Shown here in pieces: positions 1-9,534 of a DNA stretch of 64,000 nucleotides. The stretch comes from Cunninghamia lanceolata (lineage: Eukaryota; Streptophyta; Pinopsida; Cupressales; Cupressaceae): assembly GCA_027924645.1 (NCBI GenBank), contig BSBN01001199.1, forward strand, positions 62,001 through 126,000. The letters are read 5' to 3'. The position numbers and the translations under genes are program-made. Under the pieces are notes generated by a model. The model made no database searches, was not told the DNA's origin, and saw nothing but the letters and a program-made list of their open reading frames with translations. Position 1 is the first letter of the stretch. Every line of letters starts with the position of its first letter.

Positions 1-806
1 GTTTCAATTGCAGCGGAGGTTGCCACGTGCTAAGTTCCTATTTTTCTAGAAAGATGGAGTTTCAAGTAAAGAGTGCAGACTATGTTATTTGTTTTAGGGT
101 TTATAGTCACAAAGACTAGAGGAAGCTACCAAGTGTCTTCACCTATTTCATAGTGGGGAGTGCCACGTGTATCTATTTCAGCCAATCAATTAGCTTAGGC
201 TAACCATTTCAGATCCAAAAGATATCTTCTGTCAGACACTTCCAGTTAAGTTCTAGTTCGGTTGGACCATTGGGATTTGATCATGCAGGCAATCTTGAGC
301 TAGCCCTATGCTATAAATATGGGTCTAGATCATAGATTCAGGAGATATAGAGAGTTTTCTGCATATATATTGTTATCAGAGATTTACAAGAAGTTTTTGG
401 GAGATCGGTGTTGTAGCCAGTAATATCATTTACCTTTGTTCTATTTTCTTGATTCAAAAAGTTTGTATAACTGTGCATATATCAGTGCCTTTTATGTGAC
501 TGGAAAATTAATAAGAAGACTGAGTTCTGTGCCTTTGCTGATATTTTCTGTGTTATTGCAAAATCTTCTAAGTTGTGAGCCTTTTGATTCTATTTGTTTT
601 CATCTTTTACATTGGTCATGCCTGGTTTGCTCTTTAATGTAACTGAATCCTAAAAATAGCTTCACTATGCTTAGTGTTAAGGAATGAATCACATTCAGGT
701 GCATCACCATTGTTAAATTTTCTTTCATTGCATTTGTGATTCCGTTTTATTTCTACCCCTTTTTCCCATGTTGGTGTCAGAATCAGTGCAATTTTAAGCA
801 TCAATA
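1..806 (+). mobile_element. LTR-like fragment of an unidentified retrotransposon
   Basis: This is AT-rich non-coding sequence with LTR-like architecture. A TATA box (CTATAAATAT, 311-320) is followed about 60-100 bases later by a leader-like stretch, and near 769-782 there is TTGGTGTCAGAATC, which resembles the start of a plant primer-binding site. I see no coding potential; the 68-residue open frame at 436-642 has no recognisable motif. It stops exactly where homology to the downstream gypsy LTR begins (807). No second copy lies in the window, so this is inferred from layout only. Confidence 0.35.
311..320 (+). promoter_or_regulatory. TATA box of the LTR-like fragment
   Basis: CTATAAATAT is followed by GGGTCTAGATC, a good plant core-promoter match, and sits where an LTR U3/R boundary would lie. 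Function is inferred. Confidence 0.35.
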
Positions 807-1090
807 GTTAGTATATTACTTTTGGATGCATATGCTTTGTAAGTCATCCCATGAGTATATTGTATTATCCCACATTCATGGGAAGTAATGGTTTTTTAGA
901 TTACACCTAGTATATAAGTACGTGTTGAGGCCAATGAAGGCATCCATGAATTTATTGTATTGAGCTTGCTCAAAGGAGGTTGCCCCCTCGAAGTGGCCTA
1001 CGATCAATAAATTTCTTCTATGTTTTTGCTATTTATATATTTCTGCTATTTTGTGCATTTTCATTATATTGTTGCAAGAGGTTCCTCTCA
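807..1090 (+). repeat. 5' LTR, truncated at its 5' end
   Basis: Matches 6310-6593 almost base for base, including GAGCTTGCTCAAAGGAGGTT and the terminal GGTTCCTCTCA. The first 36 bases of the 3' LTR (6274-6309, starting TGTTAGGAACC) have no counterpart, so the 5' edge was deleted or replaced. The few differences between the LTRs indicate an insertion of moderate age. Confidence 0.92.
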
Positions 1091-1092
1091 TT

Positions 1093-1104
1093 TGGTATCA
1101 AAAA
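1093..1104 (+). other. Primer-binding site of the gypsy element
   Basis: TGGTATCA begins two bases after the 5' LTR end and matches the start of the plant initiator-tRNA-Met primer site (TGGTATCAGAGC). The rest has diverged to AAAA. Confidence 0.75.
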
Positions 1105-1938
1105 CTTTCTTGGGCTTGCTGGGTGGAATTTCTATCAAATTTTTTTTCTGTAGTGGCCTCCAGGCACTGTGATTATTGTAGTATTTCTTTCTTTTTCGCA
1201 TATGTATTGTTCATTTCAATTGCAGGTTCAGATCAGGATATATCCATATCTACTTAACTATGGGAAGTGTCTAGGCATATAGTTCGAAAACTTATTGTGA
1301 GGAGTACCACAAGAACCCTGAAGTAGCTGGCCCATTGAGAGGACCTGCCAACAAAAAGGACAATGGTCCCTACCTAATTGACTAGTTCCCATCCATGAGG
1401 TAAACCAAGAGCTATCATTTGTGGCAAAGTGGTTATCAATTTTACTTGAGTTGTTAAGTGAGGGGTACTGCCCCAATACACAAGCCGTTAGACAACATTG
1501 GTGGCTGAGTGACTCCCCTTAACCTTTAGAAAGCCAAACATACTTGGGGCCCATATCTATTGACAGTCGGCAAATCATATATTGAATCTGTCCAGAGCTG
1601 TTGGTAGATTGTTTCCATTTTTGTTTCCATATCTTCCTTTCTTTAGCTCTATTTCCTCTCAAAATTTACTAGAACCCCTAAAATTTCATTCTACATATTT
1701 CCTCCCTTGAGGACCCTATCCCAAATTCCACTTATCGAAGCCAGAAATCCCACATTTGTCTATTTTTAGGGTTTGCCATAACTTCTTTTATTCTCACCCA
1801 ATAGCCTTTAAATTTTACCATAGTGTTCATTTCCTATTTCTGCTCCTTTATCCCTCTTGGACAAATTTTCCCTTTCTTTCACCCTGCTTCTAAGATCCCC
1901 ATTTTCTGCTTCCCTTTCCCTTAGAAAGTGTCCTAGTT
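1105..1938 (+). other. Untranslated leader of the gypsy element
   Basis: About 830 bases between primer site and gag with no recognisable coding sequence. The minus-strand open frame at 1258-1476 has no family resemblance and I treat it as chance. Confidence 0.6.
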
Positions 1939-2866
1939 ATGGTTGTCACCTACACAGGAGAAAAAAACATGGAGGATGAACTTGTAGCCCTTAAGACCAA
2001 ACTCCAAGATCTGGATGAAAAAATTCTTAGCCTCAATCTTCAGCATTCAACCATGAACAATATACGGCAGCCAGAGTCTTCTACAAACACTGTGTTCTCT
2101 TCTTCTAGCAATTTTCATGGGCCGAAGATTGATTTTCCTCATTTCAATGGTGATGATCTGACTGGATGGATATACCGAGCAAAATAATATTTCAGTCTTC
2201 ATAATACCTTTGATGTCAACAATGTCCCATAGCATCCTTTCATTTGGAACATGAATCCCTTCAATGGTTTCGTTGGTACATCAAGGCTCATGAAGAGCCA
2301 TAATGTACAGATTTTTGCAAACTCATTTTGCAACAATTTGGCCCTAGTGCTTTTGATAACTTCACAAAAGCACTCACTAAACTTCACCAAATAGGCACTG
2401 TGAGAGAATATCAGACATAATTTGAAAAACTAGCCAATCACACAGAGGGATTGTCTGATGAATTCTTCAGGAGTTGTTTTGTCAGTGGTATGAAGGATTT
2501 AATCCATTCTAAAGTTAAAATTTTCCATCCTAGCATAATGATGGAAGCCCTAGGGTTGGCTAAGTTGGCAGAGGACAAGATCACAGCTCAACAGCAATCC
2601 AAATCCAATTTTGTTCCATACAGAAATATTGTTTCCCAAAGACCTTCGACCACACCAACTCCTAGAACAACTCCTATCAAGCATTTGACTAAAACAGAGA
2701 TGCGGTCATGTAGAGAAAAAGGGCTTTGTTATAATTGTGATGAGAAATTCACTCGAGGACATAGATGTGTTGAGAAAAAGCTCTATCTCTTGGATGTGGA
2801 TTCTCTGCCTACAACTGAAGTTTATGAAGATGCTCAAGATATAGTAGATGACCAGGTCGAAACTTA
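1939..2866 (+). pseudogene. gag: gag pseudogene (gypsy)
   Basis: Remnant of the capsid/nucleocapsid polyprotein that packages the element RNA. The N-terminus (ATG at 1939) is a coiled-coil-like stretch with ELVALKTKLQDLDEKI, followed by a segment containing DFPHFNGDDLTGWI that matches the start of plant gypsy gag domains. The frame breaks near 2186 (TAA) and resumes in another frame at about 2451. A zinc knuckle of the chromovirus type, CYNCDEKFTRGHRC, lies at 2727-2768. Stops include TAG at 2865. The indel and stops make it non-functional. Confidence is high for the gag identity from knuckle and position, lower for exact limits. Confidence 0.85.
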
Positions 2867-2983
2867 GCAACCTCTAGTTGACCCTACTTCTCAGGAAGAC
2901 CACCCAGAGATCTCTCTCCATGCTTTAGCAGGAGTCACCACCCCACAAACCATGCGGGTCAGGGTTACTTCAAGAAGCTCCCT

Positions 2984-3394
2984 CTTACAATACTCATTGA
3001 TTCTGCTAGCACTCATTACTTCATTGACCCTCAGATCACCAAACAGGCTGATTATTTTGTCCATCCTTGCTCCAACTTTGAAGTCATGATTGCCAATGGG
3101 GGCGCATTACCTTGAAAAGGGAAGTGTCGTAATGTGCGTATCTCTATTGGAGATTATAACCCGCGCTTCGACATGTTTGTCTTGCCCTTAGGTGGATGTG
3201 ATGTCATTTTGGGTGCCCAATGGTTACGCACACTTGGACCCATCTTATGGGATTTTGCTGAACTTGTGATGCAGTTTTCAGATAATGGGAAAAAACACAC
3301 ATTGAAGGGATTACAACTAGGGTCTTTCAACATCATAAGTTCACATTGTATGGAAAAGCTTCTTAAGAAAAATTCACATGGTGTCATCACTTAG
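2984..3394 (+). pseudogene. Retropepsin-like aspartic protease domain (gypsy pol)
   Basis: Processes the Gag-Pol polyprotein in intact relatives. The active-site region reads LIDSASTHYFID (around 2993-3028), in place of the usual D-S/T-G, so the conserved glycine is alanine here. Downstream VILGAQWLRTLGPILWDF matches the C-terminal half of plant gypsy proteases. One TGA interrupts the frame near 3113 and a TAG closes it at 3392. It follows gag in another frame, which implies an indel between 2866 and 2984. Confidence 0.85.
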
Positions 3395-3439
3395 CTCCAT
3401 TCCATTCAGATGCAACCATCAGCAGTCTCCACTACTCCT

Positions 3440-4101
3440 TCAGATCTACAACAAATTTTGGATAGGTATGAATCTATCTTTGCCGAACTAGTGGGATTGC
3501 CACCTTCATGACCAGAGGACCACCATATTGAGGTACTTCCTGGAAGCATTCCTCCCAACATTAGGCCCTACCACTACCCATTTCACCAAAAGACAGAGAT
3601 TGAGATGCTCATTCGAGACTTACTGAAGCAAGGTATTTTTCGCCCTAGTACTAGTTCCTTTTCTTCACCAGTTCTTCTTGTCTGGAAGAAAGGTGGGTCA
3701 TGGTGCCTATGCATTGACTTCTGAGCACTTAATCACATCACAATCAAGGATAAGTTTTTGATTCCTATTGTTGATGAGCTTCATGGCACTCATTTTTTTT
3801 CTCCAAGTTGGATCTTTGTTCTGGGTATCACCAAATTCGGGTTCATGACAATGATATCCCTAAAATGACTTTCTACACGCATGATGGCCACTATGAGTTT
3901 TTGGTCATGCCCTTTGGCCTCACTAATTCTCCTTCAACATTCCAGGCATTGATGAATAAAATATTCTGGCCCTACCTGCGGAAATTCATTCTTATCTTCT
4001 TCAATGATATCCTCATCTATAGTAAAACATGGTCTGAGCATCTCCACCATCTGGATCTCATACTGCAACTTCTCTCTAATCATCATCTCTATGAAAAATA
4101 G
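3440..4101 (+). pseudogene. Reverse transcriptase domain (gypsy pol), catalytically mutated
   Basis: RNA-dependent DNA polymerase that copies the element RNA. The N-terminal part (3440-3800) includes HHIEVLPGSIPPNIRPY and LIRDLLKQGIFRPSTSSFSS with TGA codons at about 3509 and at 3722. The frame changes in a run of eight T (3793-3800), after which LDLCSGYHQIRV and FLVMPFGLTNSPSTFQALMN follow. The catalytic box reads FFNDILIYS, where functional gypsy RTs have F/Y-x-D-D, so the first catalytic aspartate is asparagine. TAG at 4099 ends the block, but the frame continues beyond it. Confidence 0.93.
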
Positions 4102-4840
4102 TCTAAATGTGTTTTTGGCCAGGAAGAAGTGGAGTATCTCAGGCATATTGTTTCAACCCAAGGGGTTCAAGTGGATCGTACAAAAATAGATGCCATGAAA
4201 AATTGGCTGCATCCTCAGACACTCAAGAGCCTCCATGGTTTTTTGGGATTGACTGGCTACTATCGCAAGTTTGTCAAGGATTCTGGGAAGATTGCATCTT
4301 CATTAACAACTATGTTGAAAAGGGATGCTTTTACATGCACACATGCTACTGAGTGTGCATTTGAAAGATTGAAACAAGCTATGTGTACTACCCCTGTTCT
4401 AGCTATGCCAAATTTTTCCAAGACCTTCACTATTGAGAGTGATGCTTGTGGCAATGGACTTGGTGTTGTTCTCCTTCAAGATGAACATCCCATTGCATTC
4501 ACTAGAAAAGCCCTTTCTGGCAATAATTTAGTACTCTCTACATATGAGAAGGAAATGATGGCTATTTTGCATGTAGTACAGAAGTGGTGGCCATACCTAC
4601 TAGGGAATCATTTCTGCATCAGGATGGATCACTAGAGTCAGAAATATTTCCTGAAACAACGGGTCTCCTCCCCAGCACAACAGAAATGGGTTAGCAAACT
4701 CATGGGTTATGACTATGAGATCACTTAGAAGAAGGGTAAGGACAATATTGTGGCAGATGCTCTTTCTCACACATTTGATGACCAAGCTTCTCTTTCAGCT
4801 ATTTCTATCCCTGTTCCAAATTGGTTGGAATCTATCTAGT
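4102..4840 (+). pseudogene. RT thumb/connection and RNase H domain (gypsy pol)
   Basis: Same frame as the RT core. HGFLGLTGYYRKFVKDSG (about 4230-4285) is the conserved connection block of gypsy RTs. The RNase H domain follows: TIESDACGNGLGVVL, HPIAFTRKALSG and STYEKEMMAILHVVQKW preserve the D and E positions of the DEDD-type nuclease that removes RNA from the hybrid. Stops are TAG at 4633 and near 4726, and a double TAG TAG at 4837-4842 in place of an apparent Gln-Gln. Non-functional, identity clear. Confidence 0.92.
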
Positions 4841-4983
4841 AGGGCTATGTCAATGACTCTTCATTATCTCAAATCATTCAACAGTTGGCCAATAACCCTT
4901 TTGCTATACCGCATTACTCTTGGGATGGTGCTTCTCTGAGATACCAGGGTCATCTAGTGCTTCCGCAAAGCACAGATCTTCAG

Positions 4984-5727
4984 TAGGCTATCTTCTATGA
5001 ACTCCATGCTTCTCCATCAGTAGGGCACTCTGGGTCCCTCAAAACTTACGAGCGAGAACAACGTAACTTCTTTTTGAACGGAATGAAAAGGGCAATTCAA
5101 CAGATGGTGGTTGAATGTGATACCAGCCAATGCAACAAGGGTGAAACAACACTCCTTCTTGGATTGCTCAAAATCTTATCCATCCCTACACAAATTTGGA
5201 TAGATATTTCTATGGATTTCATTGAGGGGCTCTCTAAACCTAGAGGGAAGATAGTGATCTTGGTTGTGGTTGATTGCCCCAGAAACTATAGTCATTTTTG
5301 TGCCCTCAACCATCCCTATACTACCTCCTCAGTTGCACACATTTTCATGGACTAGATCTTTCATCTTCATGGCATCCCTTCTCCCATTGTCTTAGATCGT
5401 GATGCAACATTCACCAGTCATTTTTGGACAAAACTATTTCAACACACTGGCACCAAATTGAAGATGAGTTCGGGGTATCACCCACAAATAGATGGTCAGA
5501 CTTAAATTATCAACAAATGTTTGGAAACTTATCTTCATTTCTTCACCTTAGAACAACAACATCAGTGGGCAAAGTGGCTCCCTCTCGCTGAATGGTGGTA
5601 CAATACCTCCTACCACACTGCATCTAAAATGACCCCATATGAAGCAGTCTATGGTCAGGCACCACCAATGCTCCTTCCATACACCCCTAGTAGTTTACCA
5701 GTTCAGGCAGTCGACACAGTTCTCTGA
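4984..5727 (+). pseudogene. Integrase core (gypsy pol)
   Basis: Inserts the cDNA into the genome in intact relatives. The zinc-binding region contains HASPSVGH and CDTSQC, where the expected second pair of cysteines is disturbed. The catalytic core shows WIDISMDFIEGLSKPRGK (first Asp), IVLDRDATFTSHFW (second Asp) and SGYHPQIDGQT followed directly by a TAA (5503-5505) exactly where the catalytic Glu belongs. Downstream, PYEAVYGQAPP is the usual end of the core. Other stops are TAG at 4984 and 5353 and a TGA near 5725. Confidence 0.92.
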
Positions 5728-6245
5728 ACCCGAGATCAGATTCTTTGCATCTTGCAGGACAATCTTCACATTGCAAGAAATTCAATGAAACAACAAGCCA
5801 ATCAACACCATTCTGAGCACACTTTTCAAGTAGGGATATGGTTTTTCTTCATCTACAACCATACAAGCAATCATCCCTAAAACTCAAAGAGCATCATAAG
5901 ATGGATCCAAAGTTCTATGGGCCATATAAGGTTCTTCCTAAGATTGGGTCAGTTGCTTATAAATTGGAGCTTCCTCCATCTTCTCGCGTTCATCCAGTAT
6001 TTCATGTCTCTTGTCTAAAGAAAGTTCTTAGCACCAACATCAGAGCACAAATTGTTTTACCAGAACTAGATAATGAAGGATCCATTATTTTAGAGCTAGA
6101 AACAATCCTCAACAGGCGCACTTGTTAGCTTAACTCTCAATTTAGCACAGAGGTATTAATTCAGTGGCACGAAATACAATCAGAGGATGCTACATGGGAA
6201 CCACTCCTTCAGATTCAGCAACAATTTCCACATCTTAAGCTTTGA
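5728..6245 (+). pseudogene. Integrase C-terminus and chromodomain-like tail
   Basis: After a frame change, the frame from 5838 carries KFYGPYKVLPKIGSVAYKLE and HPVFHVSCLKKVL, the GPY/F module of chromovirus integrases. From about 6085, residues ILELETILNRR, then a TAG (6126), then QWHEIQSEDATWEPLL match a chromodomain. This module directs integration to methylated-histone chromatin in better-studied relatives. The frame ends with TGA at 6243, sixteen bases before the polypurine tract, so the pol 3' end is complete although mutated. Confidence 0.88.
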
Positions 6246-6260
6246 GGACAAAGCTTCTCT

Positions 6261-6273
6261 AAGAGGGAAGGGA
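6261..6273 (+). other. Polypurine tract of the gypsy element
   Basis: AAGAGGGAAGGGA lies immediately before TGTTAGGAACC, the first bases of the 3' LTR. It primes plus-strand DNA synthesis in LTR elements. Confidence 0.88.
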
Positions 6274-6593
6274 TGTTAGGAACCTATGTTTAACCCTTCT
6301 CTTTACTTTGTTAGTATATTACTTTTGGATGCATATGCATTGTAAGTCATCCCGTGAGTATATTGTATTATCCCACATTCATGGGGAGTAATAGTTGTTT
6401 AGATTAGACTTAGTATATAAGTACGTTTTGAGGCCAATGAAGGCATCCACAAATTTATTGTATTGAGCTTGCTCAAAGGAGGTTGCCCCTTCAAAGTGAC
6501 CCACAATCAATACATTTCTTCTGTGTTTCTGCTATTTATATATTTCTGCTATTTCGTGCATTTTCATTATATTGTTGCAAGAGGTTCCTCTCA
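6274..6593 (+). repeat. 3' LTR, complete (320 bp)
   Basis: Starts TGTTAGGAACC and ends GGTTCCTCTCA, an imperfect terminal inverted repeat with TG...CA ends. Its last 284 bases repeat 807-1090. Confidence 0.93.
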
Positions 6594-7760
6594 CATGGAA
6601 TGAAATGATTGCAAGATTTCACAAAAAAATGGATTTGATGAAAAGAATTAAGAAACTTTCAAGCAAGTGTAATTGGCAGGCATAAAGCCAAATTCCACAA
6701 CCTTTAACCGCAACCTCCCTGCCTATGGTAAAATCGAGGCTTTCGAAACAAAGTAGGGGCGTCCATCAGAACATAATGGAAGAGGAATTTAAATTGTCAG
6801 ATGTTATAGTTACAAATGCCTTGGTAAACACGTAAGCAAGTTGTGTAAGCTTAGATGAGGCACGTGAACTATTTGATAGAATACCTCAAATGGGCATCAT
6901 CCCATGGAAAGTAATGATTGCAGGATTTGCACGAAATGGATTTATTGAAAAGGCTTTAGAAACTTTCAACCAAATTCGATTGGCAAAAGTAAAGTTAAAA
7001 ATTCACAACCTTTGATCGCATCTTCCCTGCTTGTGCCAGATGGCAGCTTTCAAACAAGGTATGGGCATCAAGCATATCAAAAGGGGGATTTTGTCAGATA
7101 TCATAATTGAAAATACTTTGGTAGACATATATGAAAAATGTGAATGGATAGACCAGGCACGCAAATTGTTTGACAGAATACCTCAAAGAGATGTTGCCAA
7201 ATAGAATACAAAGTTTGCAGGATATGCACATAAATGAATTGTTGAAAAGGCATTAAAAACTTTCAAGAAATAACAATTGGCAGGCGTAAAGCCAAATTCC
7301 ATGACCTATGGCAGTGTCCTCCCTCCCTGTTCCAAAATGGGAGTTTTGGAGCAGGGTATGGACATCCCTCAAGCATAACGGGAGGTGAATTTTTGTGAGA
7401 TGTTAAAGTTGGAAATGCCTTGGTAGACATGTGCATAAAATGTGGATGCATAGACAAGGCATGTCAAATGTTTGATAGAATGCCTCAAGGAGATGTCATT
7501 TCATGGAATGCAATGTTTGCAGGATTTGTATGGAATGGATTGGTTGAAAAGGCTTTAGAAACTTTCAAGCAAATGCAATTGGCAGGCGTAATGCCAGATT
7601 CCATGACCTATGGCAGTGAGATCCCTGCCTTTTCTAAAATGGGTGCTTAGGAACAGGGTACGAGCATCCCTCAAAGCATGATGGTAAGGAGATTTTTGTC
7701 AGATATCATATTTGGAAATACACTGGTAGACATGTATGCAAAAGGTGTAACCATAGATAG
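6594..7760 (+). pseudogene. Decayed PPR-repeat gene fragment
   Basis: PPR proteins are organellar RNA-binding proteins built from ~35-residue helical repeats, and land plants have hundreds. At least four to five repeat blocks can be read in shifting frames, each resembling WNAMxAGFxxNGLVEKAL-ETFKQMQLAGVxP, then a GALEQG-like block and NALVDMxxKCG-IDKA-LFDRMPQ. The best preserved stretch is 7420-7650 (WNAMFAGFVWNGLVEKALET; MPDSMTYGSEIPAF). Stops and indels are frequent and there is no start, transit peptide or C-terminal motif. The gypsy 3' LTR abuts the first repeat at 6593, so this is probably the target it inserted into. Certainly non-functional. Confidence 0.88.
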
Positions 7761-7864
7761 AGCACATGATATGGAGACAGATCATTGCCATAGACATAGG
7801 AGATCCATGCAAATTTGGAGAAAATTACTTGGAAGATGAAGCCAACATAGTATTTTCTAGATTC

Positions 7865-8034
7865 AATACATTTACTTAATGTTGTAAAAAAATTTATTTC
7901 TCTACCATCATAATGAAAATTTAACAATTGCATTGGATTATGGTTACTTAATACATTTACTTAATGTTGTAGAAAAAAAATTATTTCTCTGCCATCATAA
8001 TGAAAATTTAACAATTGCATTGGATTACGGTTAC
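7865..8034 (+). repeat. 85-bp tandem duplication (two copies)
   Basis: AATACATTTACTTAATGTTG at 7865 recurs at 7950. The following ~65 bases, through ACAATTGCATTGGATTA, also repeat with only a few changes, the main ones in the poly-A segment. Confidence 0.92.
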
Positions 8035-8880
8035 CCATCTAATACTAATCCTCGGTATTTCATTGAAAAATCAATTACAACCCATAGGAATTAAAAAAAA
8101 CAATCTTTTTTAGACAATGAACAGTTTGATAGATTTCAAAAAAGAAAATTATGAGAGGGATTGATCTTACAGAATGCTCCAGTAATCTAGCGAAAAACTA
8201 CACCATGTGTCCCTCCCTTCATATTTCCATGCTATTTATAGAAAAACTCTACCCTGATCTAGAATAATATTTTCCAAGCACATGGTGGAAGATTTGGAGT
8301 CAAGTCTACCTAATAAATGTCTCCTCTTCAATTTTCCAATTTGCAATAAATTCGTGTGGAAATCCTCATTTCAATCTTAAATGTTTGTTTGAAAATTGAC
8401 TTGGAAAGTGGGGAAGTTGAATTTCTAGATGTGTGCCCTTTTTTTTATTTAGTTTATTTATTTAAAATTCTAAATTGTGTCAAATAAAAATTAATTTATT
8501 GTTATTATTTTTTTTATTTTTTTATGATGACTTGACATTATTTAGAAGGGTCATTAATATCCTTTTATATGTGTTAGTAATATAATGCATACCATTAGAC
8601 ATTAAAGTAAAAAGTAATTAATTATGCATAGTATGATATAATAACTCTAATCAAACTTGAAGCTCTAAGTATCATAAAATATCTTCGAGGAGTAGAAGCG
8701 GGTTGTGACATCCCCATTCTTAGGCCTCACGTTTGGGGTATTAAACTTTAGTAGGAAAAGATCTTCACCTTTGATTATGGTGGACTCTGATTCGTGCTCT
8801 GGTGAGTTTTTTATTAACATCCTGAGATTATTGTGGATAAGAGAGTATAAAAAATGGATATGTTTTTGGTAGGATGATTC
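8035..8880. other. AT-rich non-coding stretch
   Basis: No coding or RNA gene seen. Long T/A runs at 8440-8530 give low complexity. The end (from about 8690) is probably 5' sequence of the LINE ORF1 fragment that follows, too decayed to read. Confidence 0.5.
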
Positions 8881-9534
8881 ATGTACTCTAGACCTAACAT
8901 TAATGTGGTTACGGTATGGACCCATAAGAAATGGAGGACTAAGGATCATATGGATGTTTTTTCCATGCCTAAAGGCTTTTTCTCCTTCTCTTTTACTTGT
9001 GTGGAGGATCTTTGTAACTTCTTGGCAAAAGGACCATGCTTTCTTGGCAAGTCAGCCTTGGCTCTGGAAAGATGGAATACTAGTTTTAACCCTGTAGAGG
9101 ATTCTTCTGATGTAGTCTCAGTATGGGTTAGACTCCCAAGTCTCCTTATGGAATTATAGGATGAGGAGGTTTTTAAGGGGATTGCTAGTGCCTTTGGTCA
9201 GCTTCTGAGTATTGACTTTATGACTATTTCTAGAAGTAAGTTGGTCTTTGTGAGAATCTATGTTTGCATTGATCCAGTGACCAATCTTCCATCTTATATT
9301 TCTATCAAATCTAAGTTGGGGGTGTGGAAGAAATCTTTGGAGTTTGAAACCATTCTAATGGTTGATCAAAGACTCTCCCTCCTTGAGGGAAGAATCAATA
9401 AACTCTTTTTCCTTGCTTATACCCATCCTTTACACCTTACAAGCCTAACAACTGACCCCTATAGCTTGACTAATCATGGATTTAATGATTGTAAATCTTA
9501 TACCACCCACAACCACCTAACTCTAGTTCCATGA
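8881..9534 (+). pseudogene. LINE ORF1 fragment (DUF4283-like)
   Basis: The translation resembles the DUF4283 N-terminal domain of plant LINE ORF1 proteins, which bind element RNA. A block ending FLAKGPCFLGKSALALERWN is followed by FNPVEDSSDVVSVWVRLPSL and, after a TAG near 9157, DEEVFKGIASAFGQLLSID. VWVRLP plus the E-x-hydrophobic-x-x-I-A block are the family's most conserved parts. No zinc knuckle follows; the similarity fades by about 9420 and an unrelated open tail runs to 9534. It is a second, separate ORF1 from the one at 14031. Confidence 0.75.

Larger units (their letters stand above)
807..6593 (+). mobile_element. Ty3/gypsy chromovirus LTR retrotransposon, dead, 5' LTR truncated
   Basis: A nearly full-length gypsy element. 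In order: truncated 5' LTR (807-1090), primer-binding site (1093), gag with zinc knuckle, aspartic protease, reverse transcriptase, RNase H, integrase, chromodomain-like tail, polypurine tract (6261-6273) and 3' LTR (6274-6593). The order protease-RT-RNase H-integrase defines Ty3/gypsy, and the C-terminal chromodomain places it among chromoviruses. The coding region holds many nonsense codons and at least three frame changes, so it cannot move by itself. It ends directly against a PPR tract, suggesting insertion into a PPR pseudogene. No target-site duplication can be read because the 5' end is missing. Confidence 0.93.

Noticed and set aside
8881..9534. LINE ORF1 fragment as the N-terminal part of the LINE at 14031
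   Set aside because: The LINE at 14031 has its own ORF1 N-terminus, and more than 4 kb of unrelated sequence lies between.
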